Shown: positions 49,974 to 62,965, numbered from the stretch's first letter. The stretch: 64,000 nt of DNA from Nymphaea colorata (GCF_008831285.2 NC_045141.1:15548106-15612105), one strand, 5' to 3'. Program-made: numbers and translations. Notes: a model not told the origin generated them from the sequence alone.

Positions 49974-52970
49974 CATCCGTTTGAAATCTGATTCACTTAT
50001 GTTCCCCACCAAAAGGGCCCCTACTAGTTTGGAGGGTTCTGAATGGATTTTCCATTAGCAAATACGTGTTGTACACAAAGCAATAAGCCCCATTCTTCTT
50101 GGTTTTTTATGTTGCTTGCTCCTTTACGTAAAGGAAAAGCATAGTGGTTGTGATATGAACCAAATAATTGGTACTTTACTACAAAATGTGCATTTGATGC
50201 TAAACGTCAAAGCTGATGGACGGTGCTGAATGGACTAAATTGGTTTATTTGGAAAGATTGGTTTCGTGTTCAATGTGCGAGTCTCAATCAGTAGCTTTCG
50301 TCTTCGTCACTTCCTCCTTAAAATAAGTACATTTGGGTGCAGGAACTAAACAACAATCTGCTTCAAAAGCAGAAGGTTTGAACTGCATTTTTTTGTGATA
50401 TTATATGTTTAGACCAGCTTAGGCTAATGCCATTAAATACGCATGGAAACATGTACATGATATCCCATAAATGTGATTTCTAGGGTTCATTCAGAAGGAA
50501 CTCAGACTTTTATTTCCCTAAATTATAACAATGTGTTTCGTATTAAAAGGAAAAACTTTCACAAAGCAGCCCCTGGACCCTAGGAGATGAGAGAAATGGA
50601 GGTACGGTGCTTCGCCATTCACTTGGGCAGTGGAATTAATCTCACCTAGAAAAAAAAAATGAATGACGTAAAATGAATTGCACCAACAGCACTCCTGAGA
50701 TTGAACTGATTAGTAATGAACAACCAAAAAACTCGAATTTCACAGCTTCTTAATTTTAAAATAAAAAATTTATGTGATTCCTAACAGGAAATAAGGTATT
50801 TATGATGTGCTATATGAGGGGGCTAGTAGTGATAGTTAGTTCAACTTATACATCTTATTGCTAGTGAATGATAGGCTCCACACTGACTTTTATTTCCATT
50901 TGGAAACTCTAATTTAAAAGTTTGTGGGAAAGTCGTTTTGGGTGCTTGTCATTTTCTCTCTTTGCTTTTTATGTGCTTAGGTTGTCCTTAATTCGTTACT
51001 TATAAAAGAAGGATTAGTAAAATATCCAAGATTAACGGGAATCCAATAAGATGTATGTGTGAACACTTGAGAGAGAGAGAGAGACGCACACCATGTCCCT
51101 TAAACCGCATTAACAACCTGTTTGATTGGAGGGAGAGAGAGAGGGAGAGGGAGAGGGAGAGGGAGAGAAATAAATTGAAACAAAGGTCTTTCTTGTGTTT
51201 GGATGACTAATTAATAAGAAGGAAAAAGAAAGGAGAGTTAATAACTGTGCTTGATGGAAACAAGCATTTTGACAAGAAAAAAACATGAAAGGATGCTTAA
51301 AATGAAAAAAAAGGAAAAATTGCATTTTAAATACATTTTTTAATTTGGTGTTGAAAAAAAAATGACATTTGTTACTGTTTTATTCTGCTGACTTATTTTT
51401 CACATTATATATTTTTTTTAAAAAAAAAAACCACGTGTTTGCGACTATGGTACTCAAGATACAACTTTTTCCTCTTAGACAAAATTCAAGAAAGGCAGGG
51501 AGTGACCAGTGCCGTGGTGTGATGCAACAAGCAAGGTTGCAGTTGGATACCATTCAAAGGATCGAGGAGATCGGTGGAAAAGGAGGAAGATGGAGTGATC
51601 GGAGAAAACTTTCCAACAATGGTGGCGACTGAATCCGAACGCTCATATTCCGGTATATGGAAAGCTTGTGGACATTCCACTAACCCTCTGGAATCTTTTT
51701 TCCAACGAAAGAATGTTGGAAGAAGGAACAAATATGTACAGGAAAAAAAAAAAAAAACAATGTACAGTATTCGCGCCTAATTGCTTGCTTGGCTCTTTTT
51801 ATGATTCCATTCATTCCAATCAGGATCCTTGCATGCCCGCATATTGGTGTTTGTTTTTAGGGACGTTTTCCTAAGATTCCTTTTCCCCTGTGATTCCGTA
51901 AGAAAGATTCAGTGAACCTCATGGTGGTCATGGGTGAGAAATGGACGTGACCTTGAACATGGTTGACACGCAACTGGGTGACGTTTGTGTTTGTGGGAAT
52001 CTCGAACTCTCGGAAGTCCAAGGGGATGATGACATGAGGGACACTGATTGGGTGGGAATCTGAATCTTGTTGAAAGTCCACAACAAGTATGGCGTAAGAA
52101 CAAATGCTTCCATTCTACTGCTTAAGAACAAATGCTTCCTCGCCTTTCCAAATTACAGTTTTCTCTGAGGTCCCGCGCTTTCGTTTCAGTCTAGTTCTGC
52201 TTACTGAAATCCCTTTCTTGCCCTCCCCTCTTTCCTAAGAGAATCTACAAATGAGGGGTAATTTGGTCATTTTCACAAAGAAATTGAGACTCAAATAATT
52301 GTTAAGATTTTTTTTTTTTTGTTGGGCAGTGGGGGAATCCTTTTTATTTGTTCCATACAAGGCATTTAGCTTCAAATTCAATTGCATCAAATTGTGAAAG
52401 CATAATTTCAAATTTTGAGGGTGAGTGACTATTTTTTTGCGACCTTGAAGAGAGGCAGTAGCCCTTTGTATTCCTTACCTTTTGGGATTCACAAAACATT
52501 GTGTACTGAGTCGTGATAGTGATAATGGGTTTCGACTCTTTGTAAAGTAGACCGCCTTGCAGGTCAATGCACTACCCCTCACATGACTCAATTAATAAAA
52601 TAAAATTTGAATTTTTTTTTCTTTTTTCTTTTTTCTTTTTTTTAAAACCCAAATGATGGGGGTGGACAGAATCATTTTGCGAGAATGGCGTTGTAAATGG
52701 GGAGGGGCTTTTTGGTAATTGGGGTGGATGATGGTTGACGTGATCATTTTAGGTGTCTTTGGAATGTCGACGTTGATTCCAACAAATTAAGTAAATTTTC
52801 TTCACAAGCACGCTAGTTTAGACTTTAGAGAACAAAGGCGATCTACCTCAATTTCCACTGTTCCAAAGATCCACAAGTGGCGGCTACTGTATCTGCGAGC
52901 CAAATTGCATGAAGCATTTGTTCTTTTGCGTTACACAAGTCTAATTCAGCCAACTATTGATTCAGATACG
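49974..52970. other. Intergenic DNA, no gene recognised
   Basis: AT-rich sequence with GA-rich microsatellites at 51069-51084 and 51130-51168 (GAGAGG units). Open frames around 51369-52130 overlap on both strands and show no family features. Confidence 0.5.
51130..51168. repeat. (GAGAGG)n purine-rich microsatellite
   Basis: GAGAGA followed by about five GGGAGA units. It is purine-only on this strand. Confidence 0.9.
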
Positions 52971-52977
52971 TTTTCTA

Positions 52978-53163
52978 ATGGTGGAGCTAAAAAATTTTCA
53001 TACAGAGGGTCAAATTAAAGTTTTATAAATTTTAACTAAAGCTGAAATATCATTTTTCAAAATTTTTATATAGAACAAGTAAATTTTTTTAAAATTTACA
53101 TGTACATTTAAAAGAAAATCGATGTGAGCACAGGGCCCATGCTGGCCCTACCTTGACTCCTGT
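52978..53163. mobile_element. Diverged MITE-like copy, related to 59895-60098
   Basis: Shares GCTGAAATATCATTTTTCAAAATTTTTATATA and the following AGTAAA tract with the element at 59895. The ends (GTGGAGCTAAAAAATTTT and GGCCCATGCTGGCCC) are decayed. Confidence 0.5.
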
Positions 53164-53673
53164 ACATGGCACTTAGTTGAGGTTTATTTCGCTCTCTAAT
53201 GGGTCTGAATAGCCCTTGATCACAGGAACAAAAGGAAAAAGAAAGGGACTTCAGCTTCAATAAATGAACTTCGAAGTCTAATTTGCCCACTTAAAAGATC
53301 CATGGATTTCCCTTCAACTTGGTTGCACTTGCAAGTATTTGAATTAGTTTATTTCATCCTTTAAATTTGGTGATCAATAACTGACAAAAAAAATTTGTTT
53401 GATTACCATTTTACCAACCAACAATTTTTTTGGGAGGGAAGGATTAATGATCGTTGCATCTTTGTCTCTTAGTTGCTTTTTAAATTGCTGAGATTATTAA
53501 AAGTTTCTTCATGAAAATGATTTCTTAGACATCTCTTGCTTTTACACGCCAGCTCTATTTGTATATATATTTGGGGGAGGACTTTTGCCATAGCTTCATA
53601 CATTCGAAATACATAGACCCTCTTGGATTTATGAGTTTTATGCAAAACATATACACAAGTTTACACAAGTTAC

Positions 53674-53850
53674 TATATATATATATATATATAGCCTACC
53701 TGGCTAGGTTTCGATCCTGTTCGGAGGCTAGTTTCTCCATTTTGGGAAAGAAAATATACATATATACACACACATATATATAACTGCTACCTGGCTAGGT
53801 TTCGATCTCGTTTGGAGGCTAGTTTCTCCATTTTGAAAAAGAAAATATAC

Positions 53851-53905
<55 letters not shown>

Positions 53906-54320
53906 GCCACTACACACACACACACATATATATATATATACAGTGGCGGAGCCAGAAATTTTTGGCTATGGGGCACTAGTACATAGTTTGTGAAAAAAAT
54001 TTCTGTTATTTTAAAAATAAAGCAAATATTGGCGTGGGCAACACAGGGGTGAAGCTGGGTTGAGACTCCATTTCATATGGAGTTTTCTTGAGCTGGCGTG
54101 GGCAGGCGCCCACACCTGCCCCACGCTGGCTCCGCCACTGTATATATATATATAGCCACTACCTGGCTAGGTTTCGATCCCGTGCGGATGCTAGTTTCTC
54201 CATTTTGGAAAAGCAAATATACATATATACACACACACATAGATATATAGCCACTACCTGGCTAGGTTTCGATCCCGTTCGGACGCTAGTTTATCCATTT
54301 TGGAAAAGAAAATATGCATA
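53674..54320. repeat. Minisatellite of about 92-bp units interspersed with TA/CA tracts
   Basis: Four copies of a block containing CTGGCTAGGTTTCGAT and GCTAGTTT.TCCATTTT begin near 53700, 53791, 54163 and 54258. Each is joined by TATATA and CACACA tracts of variable length. Spacing is about 91, 372 and 95 bases; the long gap holds a 200-bp MITE. Confidence 0.9.
53941..54140. mobile_element. MITE, 200 bp, with perfect 15-bp terminal inverted repeats (CAGTGGCGGAGCCAG)
   Basis: Begins CAGTGGCGGAGCCAG and ends with its exact reverse complement CTGGCTCCGCCACTG. Both flanks are TATATATA, so an 8-bp duplication fits but cannot be told from the TA repeat. It contains inner palindromes (ACTCCATTTCATATGGAGT, GTGGGCAGGCGCCCAC). 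TIR sequence and duplication length suggest the hAT superfamily. It is inserted inside the minisatellite and is the best-preserved family member in the window. Confidence 0.85.
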
Positions 54321-55640
54321 TGAAAACTTTTTCATTATATGGTCCGCGAAGGAAAGACCATCTGACTCATAAAACAATGTTGTGTTGAAGAAAACATGAG
54401 CTCCACTTTCTTTGTTTCCTTCAACTCAACTCAACTCCACTCTTAATTTGTTTCCTTGTCCACAGACTTTTTGGCGACTGTAGAACTACCCAGACAGTGA
54501 AAGATGAAAGAGAAATATCAACATCCTTTTGTGAATCCGCATTAAAAATGATAAATTAGTAATGCCGTAGTTGATGTCATGAGTTCAGTTGTCCAGAGAG
54601 CCAAAGTTGACAGTTCCAGTATAGTTTCCCACTGTAAGATGGGCCCACTAAGTGTTCAATCTTGATGAGTTCATTCCAGATGACAAAAGGAAAAAGAATA
54701 GCTGCATTTACTTGGAATTGGGATTTGAGAAATGCTTGATTTATTTAAACATGAACAATTAGCTCTAATGGTTTGCATTGGAACAGAACTGTATATGTCT
54801 GTGATCGTGCCACGATGTACGTAGATATGTTCATACTCTTTCGCTACAGAAAAATATGTTTCAGTCGGAATTGAAGTCAAAGCACGTAGCATTGCATGTG
54901 CCTCTATCACCAGCATCGCACGTGCCCTCGACGTTTTTCGGCCAATGAAAGACCCACCGGAAAAGTCTTTTCTTCCGGCGTGGCAAAGCTGGTTATATGT
55001 CTGGAGAAGAAACACATGATTGTTGTAAATGGTAGTAAGCACGACATTCTAGTTGGTGGGTGTACTTTAAGAAAATCTAAACCTAAAAGCCAATAGGAAA
55101 GAAGGGTTTCGGCTTTTTTTTCAGGAAGATCATGATCCTTATCTGAAGAAGCATGCTTTCGTGTAAATGAAAATAAGATCACTACCTAACATAATAGAAG
55201 TTTGCATCATCCAAATTGCTCCTTCTAACTGTGGGCTCACAACTTGGCAGATCTGAAATCCGTGAGCCAGTGGGAATCTTCACTTACACTGTAAAGGACC
55301 AGTGCATCTTGGATAACATAATATGCACATCAAGTGAAACGTGTGGTTGTTCACATGGCCCCTCTTACTTTCAACTATCATTGAGGGAATCTGGATTCCT
55401 AAAGCCGCATATTTTGGATCTAATATTCAAACTTCACAAACTGCCGACAGATTCGAGTTCTCAATTATTTGCACTAGATGCACCTTTCTGGGAAGACATA
55501 TTCCTCCCCTAGTGACTCTGCCAAAGATGCCTAGCTAGCTATGTTTAGGGATGGAAATAATTCTGATTCGGATCGCTAGATCTATAAGAAATCGATTAGA
55601 TTCTCATCAAACTTGGTACATCTAGAGAAAAAGCCAAAGC
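54321..55640. other. Intergenic DNA, no gene recognised
   Basis: Overlapping open frames on both strands (54671-55182 and 55216-55512) show no conserved motif. Nothing else is supported. Confidence 0.45.
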
Positions 55641-55642
55641 TC

Positions 55643-55875
55643 AAAACCATATGCACGTCATTTAGTGCCCTAGCTATGCTTTCTTTGCCCTGAGGGGTGT
55701 AGCTTTTGGTTAGCCAGTGAAGTTCTGATCCTCAGTTTGATTCCTGTGGGCGCCTTAAAACCATATGCAGACCATTTAGCTATGTTTTCTTTGCCCTAAG
55801 GGGTGTAGCATAGTTGGTTAGACTAACGAGTCAGTGAAAATTTGATCATCAGTTCGATTACTATGGACACTACTA
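55643..55875 (+). repeat. Tandem dimer with tRNA-like (SINE-type) polymerase III boxes
   Basis: A block of about 114 bp starting AAAACCATATGCA is present twice (55643 and 55757), each followed by AGGGGTGTAGC. The second copy has an exact A-box match (TAGCATAGTTGG) and a near B box (AGTTCGATTAC) about 40 bases later; the first has a damaged A box and AGTTTGATTCC. The spacing suits a tRNA-derived SINE head. It does not fold as a functional tRNA. Confidence 0.55.
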
Positions 55876-57880
55876 CTCTACTAGACTGTAAACAGCGGAT
55901 GCACAATATAGTTGACAGGTGTACCACTCCCTACCCATTTCTTGAAGTTGCCATGGATACTAAGGGCAAGGAAAAAGAGAGAGAGAGAGGCCGCCCTCTT
56001 GAGGGTATCTTTCCCCTTGCTATGCTTCCCTTGGGAAAGAGAAACTGTGTGCATGAGCTTGTTTTTTCCTCAATGGCCTGTAGGACAATTGTTTTATCAT
56101 TATAATATGAAGTACCACACAAGAACTCGAGTGCAAATTTTGGCATCATTGGGCCACTAGCTAGAGAAGCTTTTGATATATATAACTGCACACGGTCTTT
56201 TGTTTAATTATCTTCTTTTGCTTGCAAATTGATGACCATAACTTGATATTAAAGAGAGAAGGCATTAATCCCATTTGCTGTTTCATGATTTTTCTTTGGA
56301 GCCGAAAAGAGGTTTCTCCACTTGGTCTAGTGGTTGGCTTTAGGACCATTAATTAAATTGAGGAAGTTCCGAACTTTAGTGGGCAATGCCCACCTGACCT
56401 AGACGTGTGCCCACCCTTGACCCTGTGGCTCGCTTTGTAGTAGAAAGAGAGAGAGAGAGAGCTGATAAAATAGGGATGCATAACAAAATTTGAGGACAAA
56501 AAGTCTCTTAAATACAAAAACAAACTGCAAAAACAAAATGAAAATAACGAATTATACAAGACTGCAACACAATAAAACAAAATAAGAGGGGTGGGAAGAA
56601 AGAGAGAGAGAGATATGATCTCTTATCACTTTTTTTCTTACAATTGTTGGTGTGTTCCCTCGTTTACACTTCTGGCTTCCTCACTGCAACTGGTGTTTTT
56701 ATTGACATAGACTGGTAAAATTTTAGCTTGCTTAAATATTTCCTTTCATTCTTTCTATATTTATATTACTCTGTATGCTATATCGATGCACTCTACCAAC
56801 CTTCTGGCTATGAATAAATGCATCCCCTGTATTTATTTCAGAAAAAAAAAAATTGGTTCCCAATTTTGATCCGGATGAGATAAATGCAACTTGGATTACT
56901 CTGATTTTCTTCTTTGAGCACCAATTAAGTTTCAAAAATCCGAACACTAAATAATCAATAAAGATCTACAATTTCAAAGTGAGTAAGTGAAGTATTTCAT
57001 CTTTATACTTAATAAAAGAGTCAAAACCGCCAATTTTCCCTCATTCTTAAAGGATATCAAGTATACTTTTAGTATCTTGATGCACTTCGACTGACATATC
57101 AGTAGCCCCTCTTTTGACAACATAAGAGCTTGATACTTGAAGAACTGGGTATTGCCACACATCAAGCCGTGGCCCATTATCAATAGGGTTTGATTTGTTG
57201 ATAGAAACCATTATCTTGTAAAACAGTGCAAATAGTTTTAAAATAAGAAAAGCGGAAGAAGTTAAATTAAATCTGATGCCTTTTTCAAGTAAGCTGTTAT
57301 CCATGGTTAAAGTAAGAGAGGGAGATTACGATTGACGGCCTAAGAACATGTTGAAAATATAATGTATAAAGTTTTCGGATGATGAATAAAGTTTGGCTAT
57401 TACACTAGTTCTATACTAGATTCAAAAATTTAAAAGATATAATTTCATCCCAAAAGCATAGGATATTTCTTATTGACATGAAGTAAATTGCAGATGTCTA
57501 GTGAATGTGTCTATGGTTTTAGATAGAGCTAAAAGGAAATGACCTTATGGTACATTGAAGCACATTCAACGTGGCGCCAAGACCAGCTGGGGAGGACCGA
57601 TGTACAAACACCATCAAAGATCACGAACTGCTAGTCTCCTTTTTCTTTTTCTGTTTTTGCCCAACACAAAATATGTCCTTCATGGCATTCACCTCCATGA
57701 AGTTGGAGGCCTCTATAACTTTATAGGTATGTGTATTTATTATTTAATGGTATTAAGATAATAATGGTATTAAGTAATAATGGTATTAAGTATTTGAGTG
57801 AAGAAGAAAAATATTTCATCTTTTACTTAATGTAGGAGACAAAGTCTCCCAAGGTTGCCTGTTTAGTGTTTACCCTGCAC
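55876..57880. other. Intergenic DNA, no gene recognised
   Basis: Contains short GA microsatellites (55978-55990, 56448-56460, 56597-56612) and a GTGGGCAATGCCCAC palindrome near 56378 resembling the inside of the CAGTGGCGGAGCC family. No gene is supported. Confidence 0.45.
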
Positions 57881-57899
57881 TTCAACTTGTGATGTGTCT

Positions 57900-58163
57900 G
57901 ATAGGTCGGCCCGGCGGCGGCCCGGCCCGATAGGTCGGCTCGGCGGTGGCCCGGCCCGGCCCGTTTACATTAAAATTTTATTTTTTTTGTTTTAAAATAT
58001 ATATTTAGTATTATTAAATATAGTTTATATTTTAAAAATTATTTTATAATTAAAAAAATTAATTTTTAATTTCAAATGGGCCAGGCCGATACCCGGGCTA
58101 TCGGGCCGGGCTAGGGCCGAGACCCGAGCTATCAGCCCGGGTATCGGCCTGGCCCATTTGAAA
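57900..58163. mobile_element. GC-rich foldback element with perfect 30-bp inverted repeat
   Basis: Two 29-bp direct copies starting GATAGGTCGGC (57900-57928, 57929-57957) lead into an AT-rich core. Then a perfect 30-bp inverted repeat follows (58070-58099 and 58134-58163, starting TTTCAAATGGGCCAGG) around a 34-base GC-rich loop. Such islands in AT-rich DNA resemble foldback MITEs. No target duplication was found, so the outer limits are uncertain. Confidence 0.6.
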
Positions 58164-59886
58164 AAAATTGGTATTTTCAAATATATATATATATATGGTA
58201 GTCATTTAAATGCTAGATTGATAAAAAAAAAGCAATCTCAACTCTTGATATTTTTCTATGAACAGTTGAGAGATAAATTAAAAGAACAAAGTAACAAGCT
58301 AGTATTGGTGTTTATTTTCTTATTTTTATTTTTTTTTCAACGGTTGATCTGAAAAAATCGATCAATGCCGTCTAGTATCTACATTTCTCAAATATAGTTG
58401 GAAAAAAACCTGAACACCAAAAAAGGGCGACGCGTCAAGAATGATGAAATGCCGTCACTGTTTTGATGGTTGAAAATTTCGGCTGGATGCATGCTGACGC
58501 AGATTGGGTGGGAAGCGTGTGTGCTCGCCATGAAAGCGACAAAAAATATACTGAAAATCGTCAGGAATGGCACATGCCCTCTCGTTAATGTAAGTTTAAT
58601 AATGCTGAAGAAAAAAAAGTAGATGATATGATAAAGCAGATTGAGCCTACTCTAATTAATAGCAACCAATTTGGTTTCTAAATTTTTGGTAGTTTGATAT
58701 TGATTATACTTGAATTCATTATTTAATTTGTTTTGTATTTGATGTGTTGATGTCTTCTTGAGAAAAAAAAAATAATGCAGGAGTTGTCCCTCTTCAAAGT
58801 AGGGATTTCATTGGATTCAATTTGGATCTGGCATCCAATGGAAATGCTTAAAAAAAGTCAGACATGAAAAAAAAAAAATTGACATCTGATCTAGAAATCA
58901 AATAAGATTCTATTATAAGAAACGACATCTGACCTGATTTTTACTATATAATTTATGGCATTTTCAGATTTAGTTTCAAATAAATGTCTTATATCCAATA
59001 TCAATTCATTATGAGAGCCGTTTCTTGCAACCATGGGCATATTCCTTTCAGAATTCAGAAGCATCCTTCATCTTTCAATTCTTTGTGTTGAAATAGTGTT
59101 TATTTTAAACGTGTTTACAAATGGTTTATAGTTTTATTCAACCACACGACATAAACAATGTGTTCTTATTTATTGATGGAGAAATAACTTGTGACTCGTA
59201 CTCGTATTACAATTAGAGAAAGTGGATCATGACAGTTCTTGATGGGATTGATGCAACAATTTACGGTGGGGGCTGGTAGGCAGTGAATATTAAAGGCATC
59301 AACCTTATGTGCTGCAAAAGTAGGTCACCAATGTACAAGTTGAAACATAGTAGGGGTAGAACTCGAAGGCACCAAAAACAGACCTTCTATCTTATGATGA
59401 CAAGAGGTTGGGTGAGAGCTTCGGCACTCAACCAGGCAATGGGTCTGCACCGGTCACCTGAAACACAGATCATGACACCTACTTGTTTACATTCCATTAT
59501 AACTCACTCTTTCTTTCTTCCTCTACTCCTTTTGATGAAGATAATACTAAGCAACTAGAGGTAGGAAACTTGTCAAGATCAACTTTCGTGATGGTGTCTA
59601 CCTTTAGATCGTTCCGTCAAATGCTAAGTTTTCCAATCATGAATTTATGCTCCCTATTATCCCTCAAATCGAGGGATTTATGGTCAAGGACATGTCAGTT
59701 TACTTTTTGATCTGTTGATTAAGGATGCACTCATTACAATTCATGCATCATTTAAATGAAATCATTTTTTTATCCCTGCATAAAACTATGAATATGAGAT
59801 GTGGAACCTTCAATGCTTTAAATAAGCACTCATGCTTAGATTTAGAGGCAGTCAAACAACCCCATGGAGTTTGAAATGAGACTATA
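58164..59886. other. Intergenic DNA, no gene recognised
   Basis: Part of the AT-rich dispersed repeat lies at 58790-59010 (GACATCTGATCT, TTCAAATAAATGTCTTATA). Open frames near 59283 and 59483 lack family features. Confidence 0.45.
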
Positions 59887-60106
59887 TAAGTTCCCAGCGA
59901 CAGAGCTAGAAATTTTTTATGAGGGGAGCCGATTTAAAGTTTCTAAATTTTGATAAGAGCTGAAATATCATTTTTCAAAATTTTTATATAAGACAAGTAA
60001 AATTTTCTAAAATGTACATGTAATTTTTTTTATAAAAAAAAATGGGGGAGGACCACGGCCCCTGCGGGCCCCTGCAGCCCCCCTAGGCTCCGCCCCTATG
60101 AGTTCC
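59887..60106. mobile_element. hAT-type MITE, 204 bp, with near-perfect 8-bp target duplication
   Basis: The element (59895-60098) starts CAGCGACAGAGCTAG and ends AGGCTCCGCCCCTA, related to the CAGTGGCGGAGCC family. The flanks are TAAGTTCC (59887-59894) and TGAGTTCC (60099-60106), an 8-bp duplication with one mismatch. The interior shares a long AT-rich block with 52978-53163. Confidence 0.75.
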
Positions 60107-62640
60107 CACGTACTTATTAATATGAATCATGATGCTTTTAGAGAGGAAATTTTACATACATCCAAAACCAGTTATTAAGATTAGCTTGTAAGATTTGATA
60201 GTAAGTAATTGTTTCCATTTAAATGCTAAAACATCTCTCCATCAGATTAGTTTTGTATTGACTACAACAATCCAATAAACCCAAGTTTAAATCATTGATA
60301 TCCCCGAAAGTTTTGCTATTCAATGTGGAGTATGGATTGTTGCTCCAAATCATAGTAAAAATTTTGTGATTATCGCTTGATTTATGCCACATTATCGAAT
60401 CTCTGATGCCGTCACAGGTTACACATATTAATAAAAATGTCAATATATCATATTCAAATCAGATATCCAACTGAATTGTTCCTAACTCTTCTATTTTCTC
60501 CGATACCAAATTGTTACCTTCTGCTCCAAAGGTTTGGAATGAGCAAAATCTGTAACTTGCTTATAGATTTCAACATGTAACGGTCACTAAAATAAAATTT
60601 CAATTTAAAGTTGAAGCATGGTCTTATAACTTAAAACATAATGCCTACTTTTTCATTTCCAAATCAAAATACATGTATTTTGTTCTCTACATGAAAGTAC
60701 ATCCGTGCTCTTTCTACATGCCATGCAAATAGATAACTACGCAAAAGACAAATCTACACACTTTAATTGACCTCTTGCTTAACCTTGATTTGTTTATTTA
60801 TATGCTATGCATATTCGACTTCAGATTCTTATAGCAAATCGAAGTTGTTAAATAATCTTTTATGACTACTTTATTACATGATTATTGATTGAGTTGCTTG
60901 AAGAAAGGATCAAATTAAGAATACAAGCTAGGGTGGGTGGAGACATAAATAAAAACGACAGTTTATGTTATAATGCAGAGGGACAGTTTATGGACAAGCA
61001 AGAAATTGTAATGAAGGATTCAAATTTAACAAATATTCATTCGAATTTGCATCTAAATTCACCTTGAAATGATTATCCTATATCCAATATATCCAATATC
61101 AATGCATTTTGAAAGCCATGTCTTAATATATCATAATGTAGTTCAAATTCCTATTGTATATTTAAATGTCATATTTGTATGAGAAAATAAAAGTCAAATT
61201 TGAATTGTGAATTTAAATATCCAATTCGGATGTGACATAAACTCTTCTTTGTTTCTATTCGAGTTCGAGTATGCGAACATAGCCTCAAGGGGCATAGCGT
61301 AGTGGTTGGGTTAGGGGTTTGTATAAGGCACTTATCTAGTTTAATTCCTGTGGGTGCTATACTTTGTACCTTAAGGTGGTACGGCGCGACATCCAAGTTG
61401 AAATGTGCACCATTCTATCACTGACATCGACGCAGCTTAGGACCCCGAAGGCAAGGGGAATTAGGGGCCTTCGGACCTCGCTTCGAGCGGTGAGTACGCA
61501 AACATATAATAAATATTTAGGACATGATATCCTCAACAATGGATTTGTGGGCTTTTCTGTTCAGATTTGGATGGAGAAACCCTCTTACCTCTCGTAACAT
61601 ATCACCCAATACATTGCATCGAACAGCCGTAATTAGATCACTGAAAGACTTCACCTCCTCCCTCTCTAAGAACCATAAGCTTTTGACGTCGTTTGGTGAG
61701 GTACGGTCCCTGTGTTTGAGTGAGTGGTCATGATGTACATTTAAGACAGAACATGTTGTCTCATATGTTATGCGCATCGTCATACCCAAATGAGACGATA
61801 GAAATCACATGTGCCATATGTCTAGAGCTTTCCGGTCTCTTTTAGAAAAATTTTTCAGTGCACCTGATTCTCCAAACCAAGAACAAGGAAACCTTGCCCT
61901 TAAAAAGGAACATTTTACATCAACTTTTTCATTAGTTGGGAAGAAATATAGAATAAAATCAAAATCCCAAAAAATGAGATTGGATTTGATTTTTTAAAGC
62001 CTCTTGTATGGCATAGAGAGAGAAAATAGAAAAATATGCAAGGGAGTTAGAAAGAAAAATGAAGTTAGCAAAACGCAGTACAAAAATGAGATTGATTTAA
62101 CTCATTAGATATATATATATAATGGTGACTATGGTTTTTAGATTCACCCAACTATATCTTGTCTGAACAATTCAATTCAACATTATGGATGGTATTTTTG
62201 TCATCAAACATTCCTTTTTTTCTTTGTTTTTCTTTCAACCATCCATACGACCTCAGACACAAAGAGAACAGGAAGATCTTCGAATCTTCTTCAAATGGTC
62301 GATTCCTAAAGATTAACATATATTATCAAGAAAATTAAGCTAATATTTAACATTATAATGACAAGGTGGTGTATAGCGTGTAAAACGGGTATAGAATTGG
62401 AGTTCCTATTCCTTATATCGAATTCATATGAGATTCGACATCTGATTTTTATATGTTTCCCTTATTCATTTACACCTACGGTTATTATGAATTATTTCCT
62501 CGTTGCAAGTGGCGTCTAAATTTGACAAAATTATATTTTAAATTTCATTAAATACATTGGAAAAAGCGTACACCGACCAACTTTAGTTTCCATTGTTTTT
62601 TATATAATTTTGGAAATAAAACGGTGAGAGACGATTCTTG
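60107..62640. other. Intergenic DNA, no gene recognised
   Basis: AT-rich, with another segment of the dispersed repeat near 61000-61240 and a SINE-like head at 61275-61376 (listed separately). No coding sequence is supported. Confidence 0.45.
61275..61376 (+). repeat. tRNA-derived SINE-like sequence
   Basis: AGGGGCATAGCGTAGTGGTT matches the A box at 11 of 12 positions, and AGTTTAATTCC is a degenerate B box about 40 bases later, followed by GTGGGTGCTATACTT. It resembles the 55643-55875 repeat and, on the minus strand, a fragment at 43120-43200. Confidence 0.55.
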
Positions 62641-62965
62641 CTCCACCAACGTGAAGGGATCAGCAACTTGCTTTTCCTAACCCTGGAGTTAACGACGTTA
62701 ATTTTTCGTCCGTCAATATGAAAAGAAACAGGGGTTATATCGTCATTTTGCATGATGAACGAATATGAAGATGACGGAGTTGGACGGAAAACCGGAAATG
62801 TGACCTGTTTTCTTCCGCAACGGACAAGAGTATTCCCTTTCACGCGATACGCCGTTATGGAGTGAGAAATATTTGCTGACCCTTCTTCCGTTTCCTGCCT
62901 GAGAATTCCCGTCAAGGAGAGAGAAAACTTCCGCCTCCTTGCTTTTTCTCGTGTGCATGGAAAGC

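Noticed and set aside
54671-55182. ORFs of 91-123 codons on the minus strand
   Set aside because: No recognisable domain, two overlapping frames and no splice context; considered chance.
55800-55870. Possible second tRNA gene
   Set aside because: The A and B boxes are good, but acceptor and anticodon stems do not pair, so it is treated as a SINE-like repeat.
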